From: Rossellomorea arthrocnemi
GTDB lineage: Bacteria; Bacillota; Bacilli; Bacillales; Bacillaceae_B
DNA: 64,000 nt
Direction of reading: 5' to 3'
Assembly: GCF_904424705.1 (NCBI RefSeq)
Contig: NZ_CAJGBF010000012.1
Coordinates: 1 to 64,000, forward strand
Both the position numbers and the translations under genes were made by a program. Below, piece by piece: positions 42,082 to 50,954 of the stretch. Within the stretch, counting starts at the first letter, position 1. Every line of letters begins with the position of its first letter. The notes below the pieces were generated by a model. That model was not told the origin of the DNA and searched no databases. It worked only from the letters and a program-made list of their open reading frames with translations.

Positions 42082-42833
42082 TAGTAAAGACCCTCCAACA
42101 CTGATTGGGATAAACGGAAATAATACTGAGTCTTAGGGGTGGAAACGAGTATACCCTTCCCATCACTTTCCATGTATATGTCTGGGTTCTGACCGCTCCC
42201 CCATTTTGGTGTAGTATCGATCACCTGATATGGAAACCGTTCGTTCTTGTTTTTACTGTTGTCCGATTCCATGTACATCTCTTGATACCATATCTCGCTA
42301 TCAAATTCGACTTGTTCCCCCTCAGAAAGTTGCTTCTTCAGTTCCTTCTGATCCAAGGTCCGTCCCTCGCCTGATGGATGAATGATATTGATGGATGCTT
42401 CTTTGGTTTCTGATATGTAGGTGGATAGTTCGTTTTCCGGATAGATTAGGGAATGAATTGGGATAGTGATCAAGGTACCTGCAAGGAAGATAAAGTTGGC
42501 CAGGAATCCGATCCAGGCAAACCGGCGATAGTTGTCCCAGCGATCTTCCTTTCGATTGAGTACTCCGTAGAGAATCCACACACCAAGTGGTAAGATCGGG
42601 ATTTTCACCAGTGTATGAAACCACTCCATATTAATGGTAAATGAAAACAAGCCAACAAAGAAGACGAGTATGACTTTCCACACTTTTGGCTTTGCCGAAA
42701 GTCTTTTATATACTCTATAGGCGAGAAAAGCGATGACGGCCCATTCAATAATGGACATCACGATGGACACAATGTTAAATGAATAATCGATATTGACGAT
42801 GATTTTCCCCTCCTCTTTTTCTATTCGAATCAT
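42081..42833 (-). CDS. Multi-segment membrane protein, start uncertain
   Basis: A protein of about 250 residues with four hydrophobic segments in the first 140 residues and a polar C-terminal domain. A strong GAGGAGGGG occurs at codons 16-18 of the frame from 42833, only 5-10 bases before ATC-ATC codons and no ATG, GTG or TTG, so the true start may be non-canonical, or the ATG at 42833 is used. It is coupled to the gene downstream by TAATG. Confidence 0.6.
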   Translation of the reverse strand: MIRIEKEEGKIIVNIDYSFNIVSIVMSIIEWAVIAFLAYRVYKRLSAKPKVWKVILVFFVGLFSFTINMEWFHTLVKIPILPLGVWILYGVLNRKEDRWDNYRRFAWIGFLANFIFLAGTLITIPIHSLIYPENELSTYISETKEASINIIHPSGEGRTLDQKELKKQLSEGEQVEFDSEIWYQEMYMESDNSKNKNERFPYQVIDTTPKWGSGQNPDIYMESDGKGILVSTPKTQYYFRLSQSVLEGLY

Positions 42834-42887
42834 ACGCCAACCCATTTTACCATCTATACCCATATGATGGTCTACCCGTTTTTACAT

Positions 42888-42921
42888 AAAAAAAGAATGA
42901 CCATCCAACGATGATCATTCC
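42888..42921 (-). terminator. Terminator after yhfK
   Basis: GAATGA-CATC pairs with GATG-TCATTC with one internal mismatch, and the minus strand then has a T-run (AAAAAAA at the left on the plus strand). Confidence 0.75.
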
Positions 42922-42931
42922 TTCCTCTTAT

Positions 42932-43573
42932 TTATACGTTTTTAACGGCTTCTTCTATTCCAGTACTTCCAGAAATAAGGTCGAAACCTTTATTAAACGT
43001 GCTTGCTTCCGTTAACGATGCCACGATTGTTTTCGCCACATCTTCACGTGGAATCGAACCTCTTTCAAGATTTTCAGCAGCCGATACTTTACCTGTTCCC
43101 TCTTCGTTCAGTAATCCTCCCGGACGGATGATGGTATAGGTGAGTCCGCTGTCTTCAAGTGCACGGTCTGCGAAATGCTTGGCCACATAATATGGCTTGA
43201 GTGAGTCATTCCAATTTTCACGGTGATGAGCCTGCAGGGCACTTACGATCACGAAGCGTTCAATTCCCGCCTGCTTTGCAGCCTCCATCGTTTTCACCGC
43301 TCCGTCAAGATCGATGAGGAGGGTCTTATCAGAGCCTGTGCTCCCACCGGATCCTGCAGAGAATATGACGGCATCGGCCCCCTTCAATCTATTTGAGATT
43401 TGATCCACCGTTCCTTCCAAATCAACAAGTGCAGCCTCCACACCTTCTTGTTCGAATGACTGTACCTGTTCATCCTTCCTCACAATTGCTCTCGGAGTAT
43501 GTCCGTCTTCCTTCAAGAATCTGATCACTTGTTTCCCAATCTGTCCATTTGCTCCCACAACTGCTACGTTCAT
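42932..43573 (-). CDS. yhfK: NAD(P)-binding protein YhfK (atypical SDR)
   Basis: The 213-residue protein has the Rossmann motif VVGANGQIGKQV, VIFSAGSGGSTGSDKTLLIDLDG, VSALQAHHRENWN and YTIIRPGGLLNEEGTG, agreeing closely with B. subtilis YhfK as I recall it. It belongs to the atypical short-chain dehydrogenases, with unproven reductase or isomerase activity. AAGGAGATGAGG lies before the ATG. It is a single gene with its own terminator. Confidence 0.88.
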   Translation of the reverse strand: MNVAVVGANGQIGKQVIRFLKEDGHTPRAIVRKDEQVQSFEQEGVEAALVDLEGTVDQISNRLKGADAVIFSAGSGGSTGSDKTLLIDLDGAVKTMEAAKQAGIERFVIVSALQAHHRENWNDSLKPYYVAKHFADRALEDSGLTYTIIRPGGLLNEEGTGKVSAAENLERGSIPREDVAKTIVASLTEASTFNKGFDLISGSTGIEEAVKNV

Positions 43574-43804
43574 AACCTCATCTCCTTATTCCGATAATTT
43601 TAGTATGGATTCATCATCACATGATTGCGGGGGTGGTGACAAATCATCTGTTTGGTGTGTGCTCGTATAATGTATCCGGAATGGAGGGGTTCAAAACAAA
43701 GATGAGCTTATAGAGTTATAAATGGATAAGGATCTTGAAAAAAGCAGGAGATTAGTAGTGTCATAGGGGGGATTTATGTTTAGACGGGCCGTCGGTGGAC
43801 AGGG
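43574..43804. other. Intergenic region with possible plus-strand promoter
   Basis: No convincing gene. TATAAT stands at 43666-43671 on the plus strand without a good -35 box, pointing toward the 20-bp repeat array and its terminator. A 29-codon frame (MFRRAVGGQGLRRFFIY...) starts at 43777 after GGGGGG and runs into the array; it is probably chance. Confidence 0.35.
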
Positions 43805-43924
43805 ATTGCGTCGTTTTTTTATTTATTGCGTCATTTTCAGATTTATTGCGTCATTTTTTAACTAATTGCGTCGTTTTCACGATAATTGCGTCATTATCTT
43901 GTTTTATGCGTATTTTACCAATAA
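43805..43924. repeat. Array of six units with exact 20-bp period
   Basis: ATTGCGTC(A/G)TTTT begins at 43805, 43825, 43845, 43865 and 43885, with a degenerate sixth unit (TATGCGTATTTT) at 43905. The first 12-13 bases are conserved and the remaining 7-8 vary. The period is not a multiple of three, so it is not a protein repeat. It lies downstream of a possible promoter and 9 bases before a terminator-like hairpin. Confidence 0.85.
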
Positions 43925-43932
43925 ATACCATA

Positions 43933-43966
43933 AAAGACCATCGAGGTCCGTCCCTCAATGGTCTTT
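43933..43966. terminator. Bidirectional terminator-like hairpin
   Basis: AAAGACCAT (43933-43941) pairs with ATGGTCTTT (43958-43966); the inner part contains GAGGTCCGTCCCTC. It serves the minus-strand HAD gene and possibly plus-strand transcription through the repeat array. Confidence 0.75.
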
Positions 43967-43971
43967 CATCC

Positions 43972-44586
43972 TTAAATAATCTTATACAATTCTTCCACAC
44001 TCGTCACCACGTAATCAGCGTGGGGATTCTCTACCCGCTCATCTGCAAAGTAGCAGGAACTGATTCCGGCATTCTTCCCCGATTCCAGATCTAGGTCCCT
44101 GTCACCAATCATGATCGCTTCAGAATGATCGATTTCATAAGTGCGGATCAGATGCTGTATGGCACTTGGACTCGGCTTTCGCTCAAACCCGTGCTGAGAA
44201 GTGATGAAATCTGTGAAATAGCCCGTCAGCCCGTATTTCTCCAACAAAGTGATGGAAGACTCTCCCCTGTGGGTGTACAAATAATTTCTTCTCCCTGTTT
44301 CATGAACATACTTACACATTTCCACGATTCCTTCAAAGGGCTTGGACAAATCGAACTCGACTTCTTTTCTCCGGGAATCGTAGGCTGTGATAAACTCGTC
44401 ACCAATCCCATACTTTTCACCATAGTGATTCAAAGCGTAGGTCATCGATACCTTCATTTGTTTCATGATTTCTTCTATCGGTTCGTCGATCCCATCCTTT
44501 TTAAGGGTGTCCTTGAAACTGCCAGCCATAACGGGATATGTATCGAAAAGTGTGCCGTCGAAGTCCCAAATAATGTGTTTGTACAT
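43972..44586 (-). CDS. HAD-superfamily phosphatase (phosphoglycolate phosphatase-like)
   Basis: The 204-residue protein has motif I IIWDFDGTLFDTY (Asp nucleophile), motif II in YLYTHRG, the lysine in FERKPSPSAIQHL and motif IV MIGDRDLDLESGKNAG. The helical cap fits the PGP/YhcW-like group, which dephosphorylates small sugar or nucleotide phosphates. GAGGGG precedes the ATG. Confidence 0.85.
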   Translation of the reverse strand: MYKHIIWDFDGTLFDTYPVMAGSFKDTLKKDGIDEPIEEIMKQMKVSMTYALNHYGEKYGIGDEFITAYDSRRKEVEFDLSKPFEGIVEMCKYVHETGRRNYLYTHRGESSITLLEKYGLTGYFTDFITSQHGFERKPSPSAIQHLIRTYEIDHSEAIMIGDRDLDLESGKNAGISSCYFADERVENPHADYVVTSVEELYKII

Positions 44587-44703
44587 GTCCTAACCCCTCT
44601 CTTATGTAAACTATCTTCATGGTACCATAATGAAAATTCAGCAGATACAAAACAGGAAAATTATGCTAAACTGTTTTCAACGATTGCCACATAGGAGGAC
44701 TAT

Positions 44704-45486
44704 ATGACCCGTTCACTGCATACCCTTTTCCTCATAAGCTCTGCCGCCCTGTTTTTCTCAGGCATAATCCTTCTTTCGTATCGATCATACGGATGGGGAG
44801 TGCTGCCGATGCTCGGGCTTCTCATCCTCTATTTATCTTTCAATAAGAACCGGTCAGTCGCTTCCTTTTTTCTATTCTTCCTTATCGGTTTCCTAACCTT
44901 CCAATGTGCAACAGGCTGGATCAACTCCTGGGATATCTTAAAAGAAACCAAGATCCTTTTGAACAGAAGTTTTCTTCTATTCATCCTGTGTGCCTTAGTC
45001 CTCTCACAATGGCTAGCAAAGGAAAAGATTCGCTTCTACATGAGAACTCCGGATTGGAGTAAGCACATCTCCATGCCTTCACATACTATTTCACTGCCAC
45101 TTTTTTTATGGATCGGACTTGCGTGATCAAGCACCATCTTCATTCCCCTCATCTGGTCGGAGGGAATCAGTGAGGTGAAATCAATATTCCTTTTCGCAAT
45201 AGGGTTCACCATCCTGAACGCTACGCTGGAAGAACTCATTTGGAGAGGCGTCATGCTTTCATCGTTAAGACAAAACACTTCAGTGGTTTATGCTGTAACC
45301 GTGACAAGTATAGGATTTGGACTATTGCATCTCTCCATCGGCATCCCACTCCTCCCCAGTCTTCTATTCTCTTTCGGGGGACTCTTTTACAGCATCGTAG
45401 TCTTGAAGACAGATAGCATCTATCCTTCGATTGCCTTTCATATGGTGATAAATATGGGGATGGTGTTGAATGGGTGGATAAACTAG
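44704..45486 (+). pseudogene. CAAX-protease (CPBP/Abi) family gene with an in-frame TGA
   Basis: A 261-codon frame reads through as a polytopic membrane protein except for one TGA at 45124-45126. The part before encodes four or five hydrophobic segments; the part after contains TLEELIWRGVML, the EExxxR catalytic motif of CPBP intramembrane proteases, and later HLSIG and FHMVIN, matching the other conserved motifs. The frame is the same on both sides, so this is a single nonsense change (or a sequencing error or readthrough). AGGAGG precedes the ATG at 44704. It overlaps no gene upstream and is followed closely by a lipoprotein gene. Confidence 0.8.
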
Positions 45487-45515
45487 ACTTCCAATTTAGA
45501 ATAGAAAGGCTTTTT

Positions 45516-45929
45516 ATGTATGCCTTCATCTGTTTGTTCCTCACTTTCTCCCTGACAGGATGTATTGGAGGAGATTATGACTTCACTCCCCCAACTGTGA
45601 CACTAATGGAAATAGAAAGCGTCGACTCAGTTGAATTAACCGAAACCAATATCGATTGGCATGGGGAAAACGGGAAACCATTGGACAAAGAAACGAAAGA
45701 AATATTAACTTTTGCCCAGGAAGAGAAGGAACTCACATTTCCACCCGGGCAACAGGTAGATCTCCTATTTGACAGCGAAGACTTACTTGGGTTCTTATGG
45801 GTGGGTAATGAGAAACTGAAGCTCGAAATGGGTGGGGACCAGTCTTTCTCATTTCCTAAAGGAAAAGGATCCTACGTACCGGAGGTCGACCTACTAACAG
45901 ATAGGGGTATGTACGGAACATTGTTATAG
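45516..45929 (+). CDS. Lipoprotein of unknown function
   Basis: The 137-residue product has a lipoprotein signal ending LTGC and a soluble domain with WHGENGKPLDKETKEILTF. Family not recognised. GAAAGG lies before ATG 45516; the longer frame starts inside the CPBP gene at 45474. It is followed by a small membrane gene 21 bases downstream. Confidence 0.65.
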   Translation: MYAFICLFLTFSLTGCIGGDYDFTPPTVTLMEIESVDSVELTETNIDWHGENGKPLDKETKEILTFAQEEKELTFPPGQQVDLLFDSEDLLGFLWVGNEKLKLEMGGDQSFSFPKGKGSYVPEVDLLTDRGMYGTLL

Positions 45930-45950
45930 AATAAATATGGAGATGAAGCT

Positions 45951-46127
45951 ATGGAAATTCCATTGATCATTTTAAGTGGACTCGTCAGCCTATTACTCTT
46001 CTATATGATCATTGAAAGAGCCGTACGTGACGGTATTAACAACTCGGTCATTGGACGCTACTTCGAAAAGAAGCATGGTATCAAAGAACCTGAGAGGGAT
46101 GAAGATTTATTCGACGAAAAGCAATAA
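45951..46127 (+). CDS. 58-residue single-pass membrane protein (DUF6019-like)
   Basis: GGAGATGAAGCT precedes ATG 45951. The protein has one N-terminal hydrophobic segment (IPLIILSGLVSLLLFYMIIE) and a charged tail with RAVRDGINNSVIGRYFEKK. The pattern resembles DUF6019 small proteins as I recall. Same operon as the lipoprotein. Confidence 0.65.
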   Translation: MEIPLIILSGLVSLLLFYMIIERAVRDGINNSVIGRYFEKKHGIKEPERDEDLFDEKQ

Positions 46128-46147
46128 TCACAAAAATGGCCCAAAAG

Positions 46148-46180
46148 AAAAAGCTTATCCATTCGGGTAAGCTCCTTTTT
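46148..46180. terminator. Bidirectional terminator between convergent genes
   Basis: GCTTATCC pairs with GGGTAAGC (one G-T pair), flanked by AAAA and TTTTT. Confidence 0.75.
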
Positions 46181-46718
46181 ATGAAAACACCTTATACCAA
46201 AACAAAGCCTTATCCATATTCGGATTAGTGTAATACCTATAATTATCCACCCCACCTAATTTAAAGCCATAACGGATATAAAATCGGCATGCCCCCACAT
46301 TATCATCCTGCATTTCCAACGATAAGCCGATTAGGAAGTTCTCCTTCGCCCACTCCTCAGCTTTATCCAAGAGCAGCCAGCCGATTCCGTGTTTTCTGAA
46401 CTCCTTCTTTACTGCGATATTTTCAATATAACCGAATCGATTCAACTCTTTGGTGATTCTGACCTGACCTATGCACTCTTCCTTCAAATATGCCAAAAAC
46501 AATGCCTTGTTCTGATTATGGATATAATCATTCCAATTCAATTGGTCGTCTGGAAATTGGATCTCCTTTGCATCAGGATAAAGAACCTCTTTATACGACC
46601 AGGTTCCACTATCCAAGCTCGGTTCGATTCTCCCGAAAATAGTGAACGGATCATTTGCTGCATTAACGTCTTTAATGAGCTCTTTCGTAAGTGGAACCAG
46701 TTGAATGTTTTCTTTCAT
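46179..46718 (-). CDS. SatA-like (streptothricin) N-acetyltransferase
   Basis: The 179-residue GNAT contains IENIAVKKEFRKHGIGWLLLDKAEEWAKE (acetyl-CoA loop), then GLSLEMQDDNVGACRFYIRYGFKLGGVD and LFWYKVF, which resemble B. subtilis SatA (YyaR), an enzyme that acetylates the beta-lysine of streptothricin. Substrate is inferred from similarity by eye. GGGGGGAGG before ATG 46718 sets the start. Confidence 0.75.
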   Translation of the reverse strand: MKENIQLVPLTKELIKDVNAANDPFTIFGRIEPSLDSGTWSYKEVLYPDAKEIQFPDDQLNWNDYIHNQNKALFLAYLKEECIGQVRITKELNRFGYIENIAVKKEFRKHGIGWLLLDKAEEWAKENFLIGLSLEMQDDNVGACRFYIRYGFKLGGVDNYRYYTNPNMDKALFWYKVFS

Positions 46719-46791
46719 AGGACCTCCCCCCTTCACTTTAAATGTAACGGAATGGTTCTCTCTTTCGACTGATATATGGAGGTGAACGAAG

Positions 46792-47127
46792 ATGATGAGA
46801 AAGAGTGCCTGCTTTCTGCTGATGGTCAGTATTATTCTTGTTCTATATGGTTGTGATGACCGCCGTTCTGAAAGAGCTTATGAAGACTTTTCCTCTGAAA
46901 AATTCATCCAGGGAAAAGTTCTCCAAAAGCGCAATAAAGGCATAACTCTAGAACTAACGGATCAATCCGGACAAAGGTTCTCTGACACCATCCATGTCGG
47001 TGTTAAGGATGAAGAAATGTTAAACCATATAGAGGAAGGATATAATCTATCGGTTTGGTATGATTTCATTCGTGAGTCCAATCCTCCAAAGACCACAGCA
47101 TTAAAAATAGAAATCATAATGAATTAG
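46792..47127 (+). CDS. Small lipoprotein
   Basis: The 111-residue protein has a lipoprotein signal ending LYGC and a beta-rich outer domain (FIQGKVLQKRNKGITLELTD), possibly OB-like and similar to DUF3221 lipoproteins. GGAGGTG lies 9 bases before the ATG. Function unknown. Confidence 0.65.
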   Translation: MMRKSACFLLMVSIILVLYGCDDRRSERAYEDFSSEKFIQGKVLQKRNKGITLELTDQSGQRFSDTIHVGVKDEEMLNHIEEGYNLSVWYDFIRESNPPKTTALKIEIIMN

Positions 47128-47181
47128 TTAGAAATCCCTTCCTATCCATTTACGATAAATGGAACAAAAGGAGCCTACACG

Positions 47182-47340
47182 ATGAAATACCTTAAATCCT
47201 TTTCAGCCTTCGAATGGAGCACGATCCGGTCCTCTATTTCTGATGGGACTTTACTGTTAATTGTATCGGCATTGTGGTACATGGGGCTTTACTTTACGAA
47301 AAAGTATGAGCCCAAAGAAGATATATGGTGGGCATGGTAA
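47182..47340 (+). CDS. 52-residue single-pass membrane protein
   Basis: AAAAGGAG lies 8 bases upstream of ATG 47182. The protein has one hydrophobic segment (GTLLLIVSALWYMGLYF) and an acidic, Trp-rich end (PKEDIWWAW). Follows the lipoprotein gene by 54 bases. Function unknown. Confidence 0.6.
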   Translation: MKYLKSFSAFEWSTIRSSISDGTLLLIVSALWYMGLYFTKKYEPKEDIWWAW

Positions 47341-47418
47341 AGAGAATTCACTGGACAAAACATTTTCCCCACCCGACAAAGCATCATCAACGCCTATATT
47401 AATGACGCTCTTCATTCA

Positions 47419-47787
47419 TTACAACTTCCCATCCACCTCAGACGTATCCACATCCTCACCGAACCAGTCTCTCAACTTCGCCTTGGCCTTCCCTTTCACT
47501 TCATCATCGATATACATGGATACCTGCAATAAAGCGAGACCCAGTGCGCCAAGGTCATCTGTAAACCCCACCCCCACTGCCATGTCCGGTATGAAATCCG
47601 TAGGAAGGATGAAATATCCTAGTGCCCCGATGATGATCATCTTCGACTTTTTCGGAACATCCGGTTTCTGCAGGACAAAATAAAGGAGCAGCGCCGTATA
47701 CACAACGGAATGTCCAGCCTTCACACCATACCGTTTCAACTTATCCCAAAACTTTTCCTCTGAATAATGCTTTTCGGTGTTATCCAT
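47419..47787 (-). CDS. YkvA family (DUF1232) membrane protein
   Basis: The 122-residue protein has a DUF1232 core: KSKMIIIGALGYFILPTDFIPD, then GFTDDLGALGLAL, the conserved PxDxIPD and DD-A motifs. Two hydrophobic segments. Role unknown. GGAGGTGG before ATG 47787 fixes the start. Confidence 0.85.
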   Translation of the reverse strand: MDNTEKHYSEEKFWDKLKRYGVKAGHSVVYTALLLYFVLQKPDVPKKSKMIIIGALGYFILPTDFIPDMAVGVGFTDDLGALGLALLQVSMYIDDEVKGKAKAKLRDWFGEDVDTSEVDGKL

Positions 47788-47929
47788 TTCACTTCCACCT
47801 CCGTATTGAGACGAGGGACCATCTCTTGTTCTTTTCATTGTAGAAGGTTTGGGGGAAATAGACAAATGTTTGCAAGTCTTGATTTGCGTTATAATTCAAT
47901 TACCCAAACAAATATAGGGAGTGGTTAAC

Positions 47930-48256
47930 ATGCTAAATGCCATCATCTTATTCCTCTTTGCCGGTATCGCCGAAATCGGGGGAGGCTATCTCATCTGGTT
48001 ATGGCTGCGGGAAGGAAGACCTTCGTATTGGGGGCTTGCCGGCGGAATTGCCTTAGCTCTTTATGGGGTCATTGCCACCTTTCAGTCCTTTCCTTCCTTC
48101 GGCCGTGTCTACGCTGCTTATGGAGGAGTGTTCATCGTTCTGTCCGTTCTCTGGGGATGGGGAATCGATAAGAAAACACCAGATCTTTATGACTGGGTCG
48201 GTGCCGGGATTTGTCTGATCGGGGTTGGTGTAATGTTGCTTGGGCCGAGGCAGTAG
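47930..48256 (+). CDS. UPF0060 membrane protein (YnfA family)
   Basis: The 108-residue protein has four hydrophobic segments and the family hallmarks [20 protein letters not shown] and [16 protein letters not shown], ending [17 protein letters not shown]. YnfA proteins resemble small multidrug-resistance transporters. GGGAG precedes ATG 47930. Confidence 0.9.
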   Translation: MLNAIILFLFAGIAEIGGGYLIWLWLREGRPSYWGLAGGIALALYGVIATFQSFPSFGRVYAAYGGVFIVLSVLWGWGIDKKTPDLYDWVGAGICLIGVGVMLLGPRQ

Positions 48257-48314
48257 ACAAATAAGAACGCATGTTCTAATGTGGATGTAAATGGAATTTT
48301 AGGAGCTGGTAGCA

Positions 48315-48884
48315 TTGAGACCCACATTAAGCAAGGACACCTCAATTGAAATGTTTAACGAGTACTATTGGTTAAAAGAAGAGCTGCAATCATTCTGCCG
48401 TGAGTATGGAATCAGTGCTTCAGGTTCAAAGGTAGAGCTAACGGATCGAATTTGCACTTTCCTGGAAACAGGCGAAATTATAAAGGCCGTCAGAAAATCA
48501 ACAGGGATTCGAAGAAAAGAACATAATGACGTGTTGAGTCTTGATACCATCATTACTGACCATCATCGTTGCAGTCAAAACGTCAGAACCTTCTTCAAGT
48601 CTGTCATTCCCGGGTTTCATTTCTCTACTTATATCCAAAACTATTTTAAAAATAACGTCGGAAAGACGTACCGTGACGCAATCGAAGCTTGGTACGAAGA
48701 AGACAATCGGAAGAAAGACCCAGCATATGAAAAGAAAATCGCACCTCAATTCGAATACAATCAATTCACACGTGACTTCTTTGCCGATCCGGCCAATAAA
48801 GGGAAAAAGAGAGAAGATGCCATTGAAGCCTGGAATGAAATCAAGAAGCTTCCGGGGAGTAATAAGTATGTAGGGGACTCTTGA
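48315..48884 (+). CDS. SAP-like/DUF6434 protein
   Basis: The 189-residue protein begins RPTLSKDTSIEMFNEYYWLKEEL and continues FCREYGISASGSKVELTDRICTFLETG, a SAP-type helix-turn-helix, then two related repeats (FSTYIQNYFKNNVGKTYRDAIEAW and FTRDFFADPANKGKKREDAIEAWNEIK). SAP motifs usually bind nucleic acid. The start is TTG 48315 after AGGAG. Family name from memory. Confidence 0.75.
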   Translation: MRPTLSKDTSIEMFNEYYWLKEELQSFCREYGISASGSKVELTDRICTFLETGEIIKAVRKSTGIRRKEHNDVLSLDTIITDHHRCSQNVRTFFKSVIPGFHFSTYIQNYFKNNVGKTYRDAIEAWYEEDNRKKDPAYEKKIAPQFEYNQFTRDFFADPANKGKKREDAIEAWNEIKKLPGSNKYVGDS

Positions 48885-48923
48885 TGCGAAGAAGGTCCAT
48901 CCCTAATGTTTTATCCCATACAG

Positions 48924-48978
48924 TAAAAAACCCTCCGGACCTTCTTATAGAGGACTAGACTCCGGAGGCTTTTCTATT
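48924..48978. terminator. Long-loop bidirectional terminator
   Basis: CCTCCGGA pairs with TCCGGAGG across about 21 bases, flanked by AAAAAA and CTTTTCTATTTT, between the convergent DUF6434 and hydrolase genes. Confidence 0.7.
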
Positions 48979-50835
48979 TTAAAGCTGCGTCAATGTATTT
49001 GTCACCGTCATGATTGTAATAATGAACGCATTGATGAAGCCTGCAAGATAAGGATTTCCCGTCACCTTGTAAATCTTTCGGGAAACAACGGCCGCCACCA
49101 TCAGGATTACGATGATAGGGAACAACCAGATTCCGATGATGTGTGACAAATCATTGTAATATACTTCCCCTGTCACAAAGAAGGCAATATACTGGATGGC
49201 CACCAGGATGATGATGGCAAGGGAATTGAACAGGGTCAATACGGCCGTATTCATCCATTCTTTCTGCCCTAGTTTAATAAAGTTAAAGCTATTGATCGTA
49301 ATGGAATTCGCTACATAGAATACAAGGAAGAAAGGTAGATATTTCAACGCGATCAATAGTTTATCAGGAGTGAATGCCTTCACGGTCAGTACCCATAAAC
49401 GGAAGTCCGTTTTAAAGAAATAATCCGCTATGAACACGAGGCTGTACGACAATACCGTGACACAAAGGGCAAGCCCGATCGTTTTCACCAGTGTCCGGAA
49501 GCTGATGACCATCCCTGTCGCCCTCAGATCCATTCCGTTCTTCTTGGAATAGAAGAAGTAGCATGCCCCCACAACAATTAACGTAAAAAGACCAGTGACC
49601 AAACACCACATCCCGATATAAAAAGGCGGGAACTGTGGAAAGAAAGGTGTAATATGTTCCACGGTCCAGGTCGATAACTTCAAATAACTGAAATAAGACA
49701 CGAGCGCACCCACAATGAGGCCACCCCAGAACCAAAGCTTCCCTCGTCCATCACGGAATGTCATTGGCTCAGCTTCTTTTTCAGCTCGTAGTGAAGCAAA
49801 TGTTTCAGTGAAAAGAAGCCACTTGGTGATGCTCACGATGAAAATCACAAATCCGACCAAGCCTACAGCATTAAAGAACACTTTGTACTGCCAAACCTGG
49901 TTGTCAGCTGCGATCGGATGAGGTGCCCCAAGAGAATCTTCGAAAAACTCAAGGGTACTCGTCACGACATCCTTAGAAATATGGTTCCATGGATGGATTT
50001 GGGCAGGATTATAAATGACCCTCGCTGCTTCTTTACCGTCTACGTCCTCCTTATAAATCTCGTAGCTCTTCCTCTTCTCACCACCGGATGGATCAATACC
50101 GAAATTCAGGAATGATTGGGCAGCCTCTGTATTAATAAAGTCCCTTGGTACGGTGGCAGTTCCGTCCTCTTTCAAACTTCTGAAGAAAAATTCATCGTAC
50201 TGAGCGGCCACAATTCCGACATCCCTCGCCCCATACACATTTACATATTCCTTATCCTTCGGCTGCATTGACCAATAGAGTGGTTCTGCAGGATCATTGG
50301 TATACATGGCATCATTGGCAATTAACAGCACAGACGAAATCAACGGCTCATCCTTTTTATTATCTTCATTGATGGACCAGTTCGCTGCACGCGCCCCATT
50401 GGAATGACCCGTCACACCAATTTTCCTCTTATCTACATAAGGAAGATCCGCCAGAAGCTCCACGGCATCATACATGCCCGTCCCCCGGTTCATCCATTCC
50501 TCCGGTTTCACAGCATCGGAATTTCCGTGCCCGTACATATCAATCGAAATGACAACGTACCCGCGTCTTGCAAGCTCCACATAATTCAGATCCTGCATCT
50601 CCCGCGTATTATACCAGCCGTGACTTGTCACAATCCCCGGTACCGGATTGTCCTTCGACACATCATCCGGAACATACAGCAACGCACTCATCATATGACC
50701 CGAAGGAGTTTCCCACCGCAGATCTTTTACGGTCACCTTCCCCCCTGACGTTTGTACAAACCAGGCACCTATCGCACTGATTAAACACAAGACCAAAGCA
50801 ATGACAACCCAACGGAACGACTTCCTTTTGCTCAT
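48979..50835 (-). CDS. Membrane-bound alpha/beta hydrolase (dienelactone-hydrolase-like)
   Basis: The 618-residue protein has an N-terminal membrane anchor, an external alpha/beta-hydrolase domain (about 40-310) with GIVTSHGWYNTREMQD, YGHGNS, the nucleophile elbow VTGHSNGARAA, and HPWNH as the likely histidine. About eight hydrophobic segments follow from residue 325. This fusion is unusual; the substrate is unknown and lipid or surface esters are guesses. GGGGG precedes the ATG. Confidence 0.8.
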   Translation of the reverse strand: MSKRKSFRWVVIALVLCLISAIGAWFVQTSGGKVTVKDLRWETPSGHMMSALLYVPDDVSKDNPVPGIVTSHGWYNTREMQDLNYVELARRGYVVISIDMYGHGNSDAVKPEEWMNRGTGMYDAVELLADLPYVDKRKIGVTGHSNGARAANWSINEDNKKDEPLISSVLLIANDAMYTNDPAEPLYWSMQPKDKEYVNVYGARDVGIVAAQYDEFFFRSLKEDGTATVPRDFINTEAAQSFLNFGIDPSGGEKRKSYEIYKEDVDGKEAARVIYNPAQIHPWNHISKDVVTSTLEFFEDSLGAPHPIAADNQVWQYKVFFNAVGLVGFVIFIVSITKWLLFTETFASLRAEKEAEPMTFRDGRGKLWFWGGLIVGALVSYFSYLKLSTWTVEHITPFFPQFPPFYIGMWCLVTGLFTLIVVGACYFFYSKKNGMDLRATGMVISFRTLVKTIGLALCVTVLSYSLVFIADYFFKTDFRLWVLTVKAFTPDKLLIALKYLPFFLVFYVANSITINSFNFIKLGQKEWMNTAVLTLFNSLAIIILVAIQYIAFFVTGEVYYNDLSHIIGIWLFPIIVILMVAAVVSRKIYKVTGNPYLAGFINAFIITIMTVTNTLTQL

Positions 50836-50954
50836 CTCTAAACCCCCTGTAGCTCGTTCTTATAGGTTTGTGGTGTGAATAACCCTACAGTATAAGGATA
50901 TTGGGGTTGTCAGAAAAAAAGACCTGGGGGCAATAGATTGATATCTATATGAGA

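Noticed and set aside
43805-43924. CRISPR array
   Set aside because: The period is 20 bp with a 12-13-base core and only 7-8 variable bases; CRISPR repeats and spacers are each longer, and no cas gene is present.
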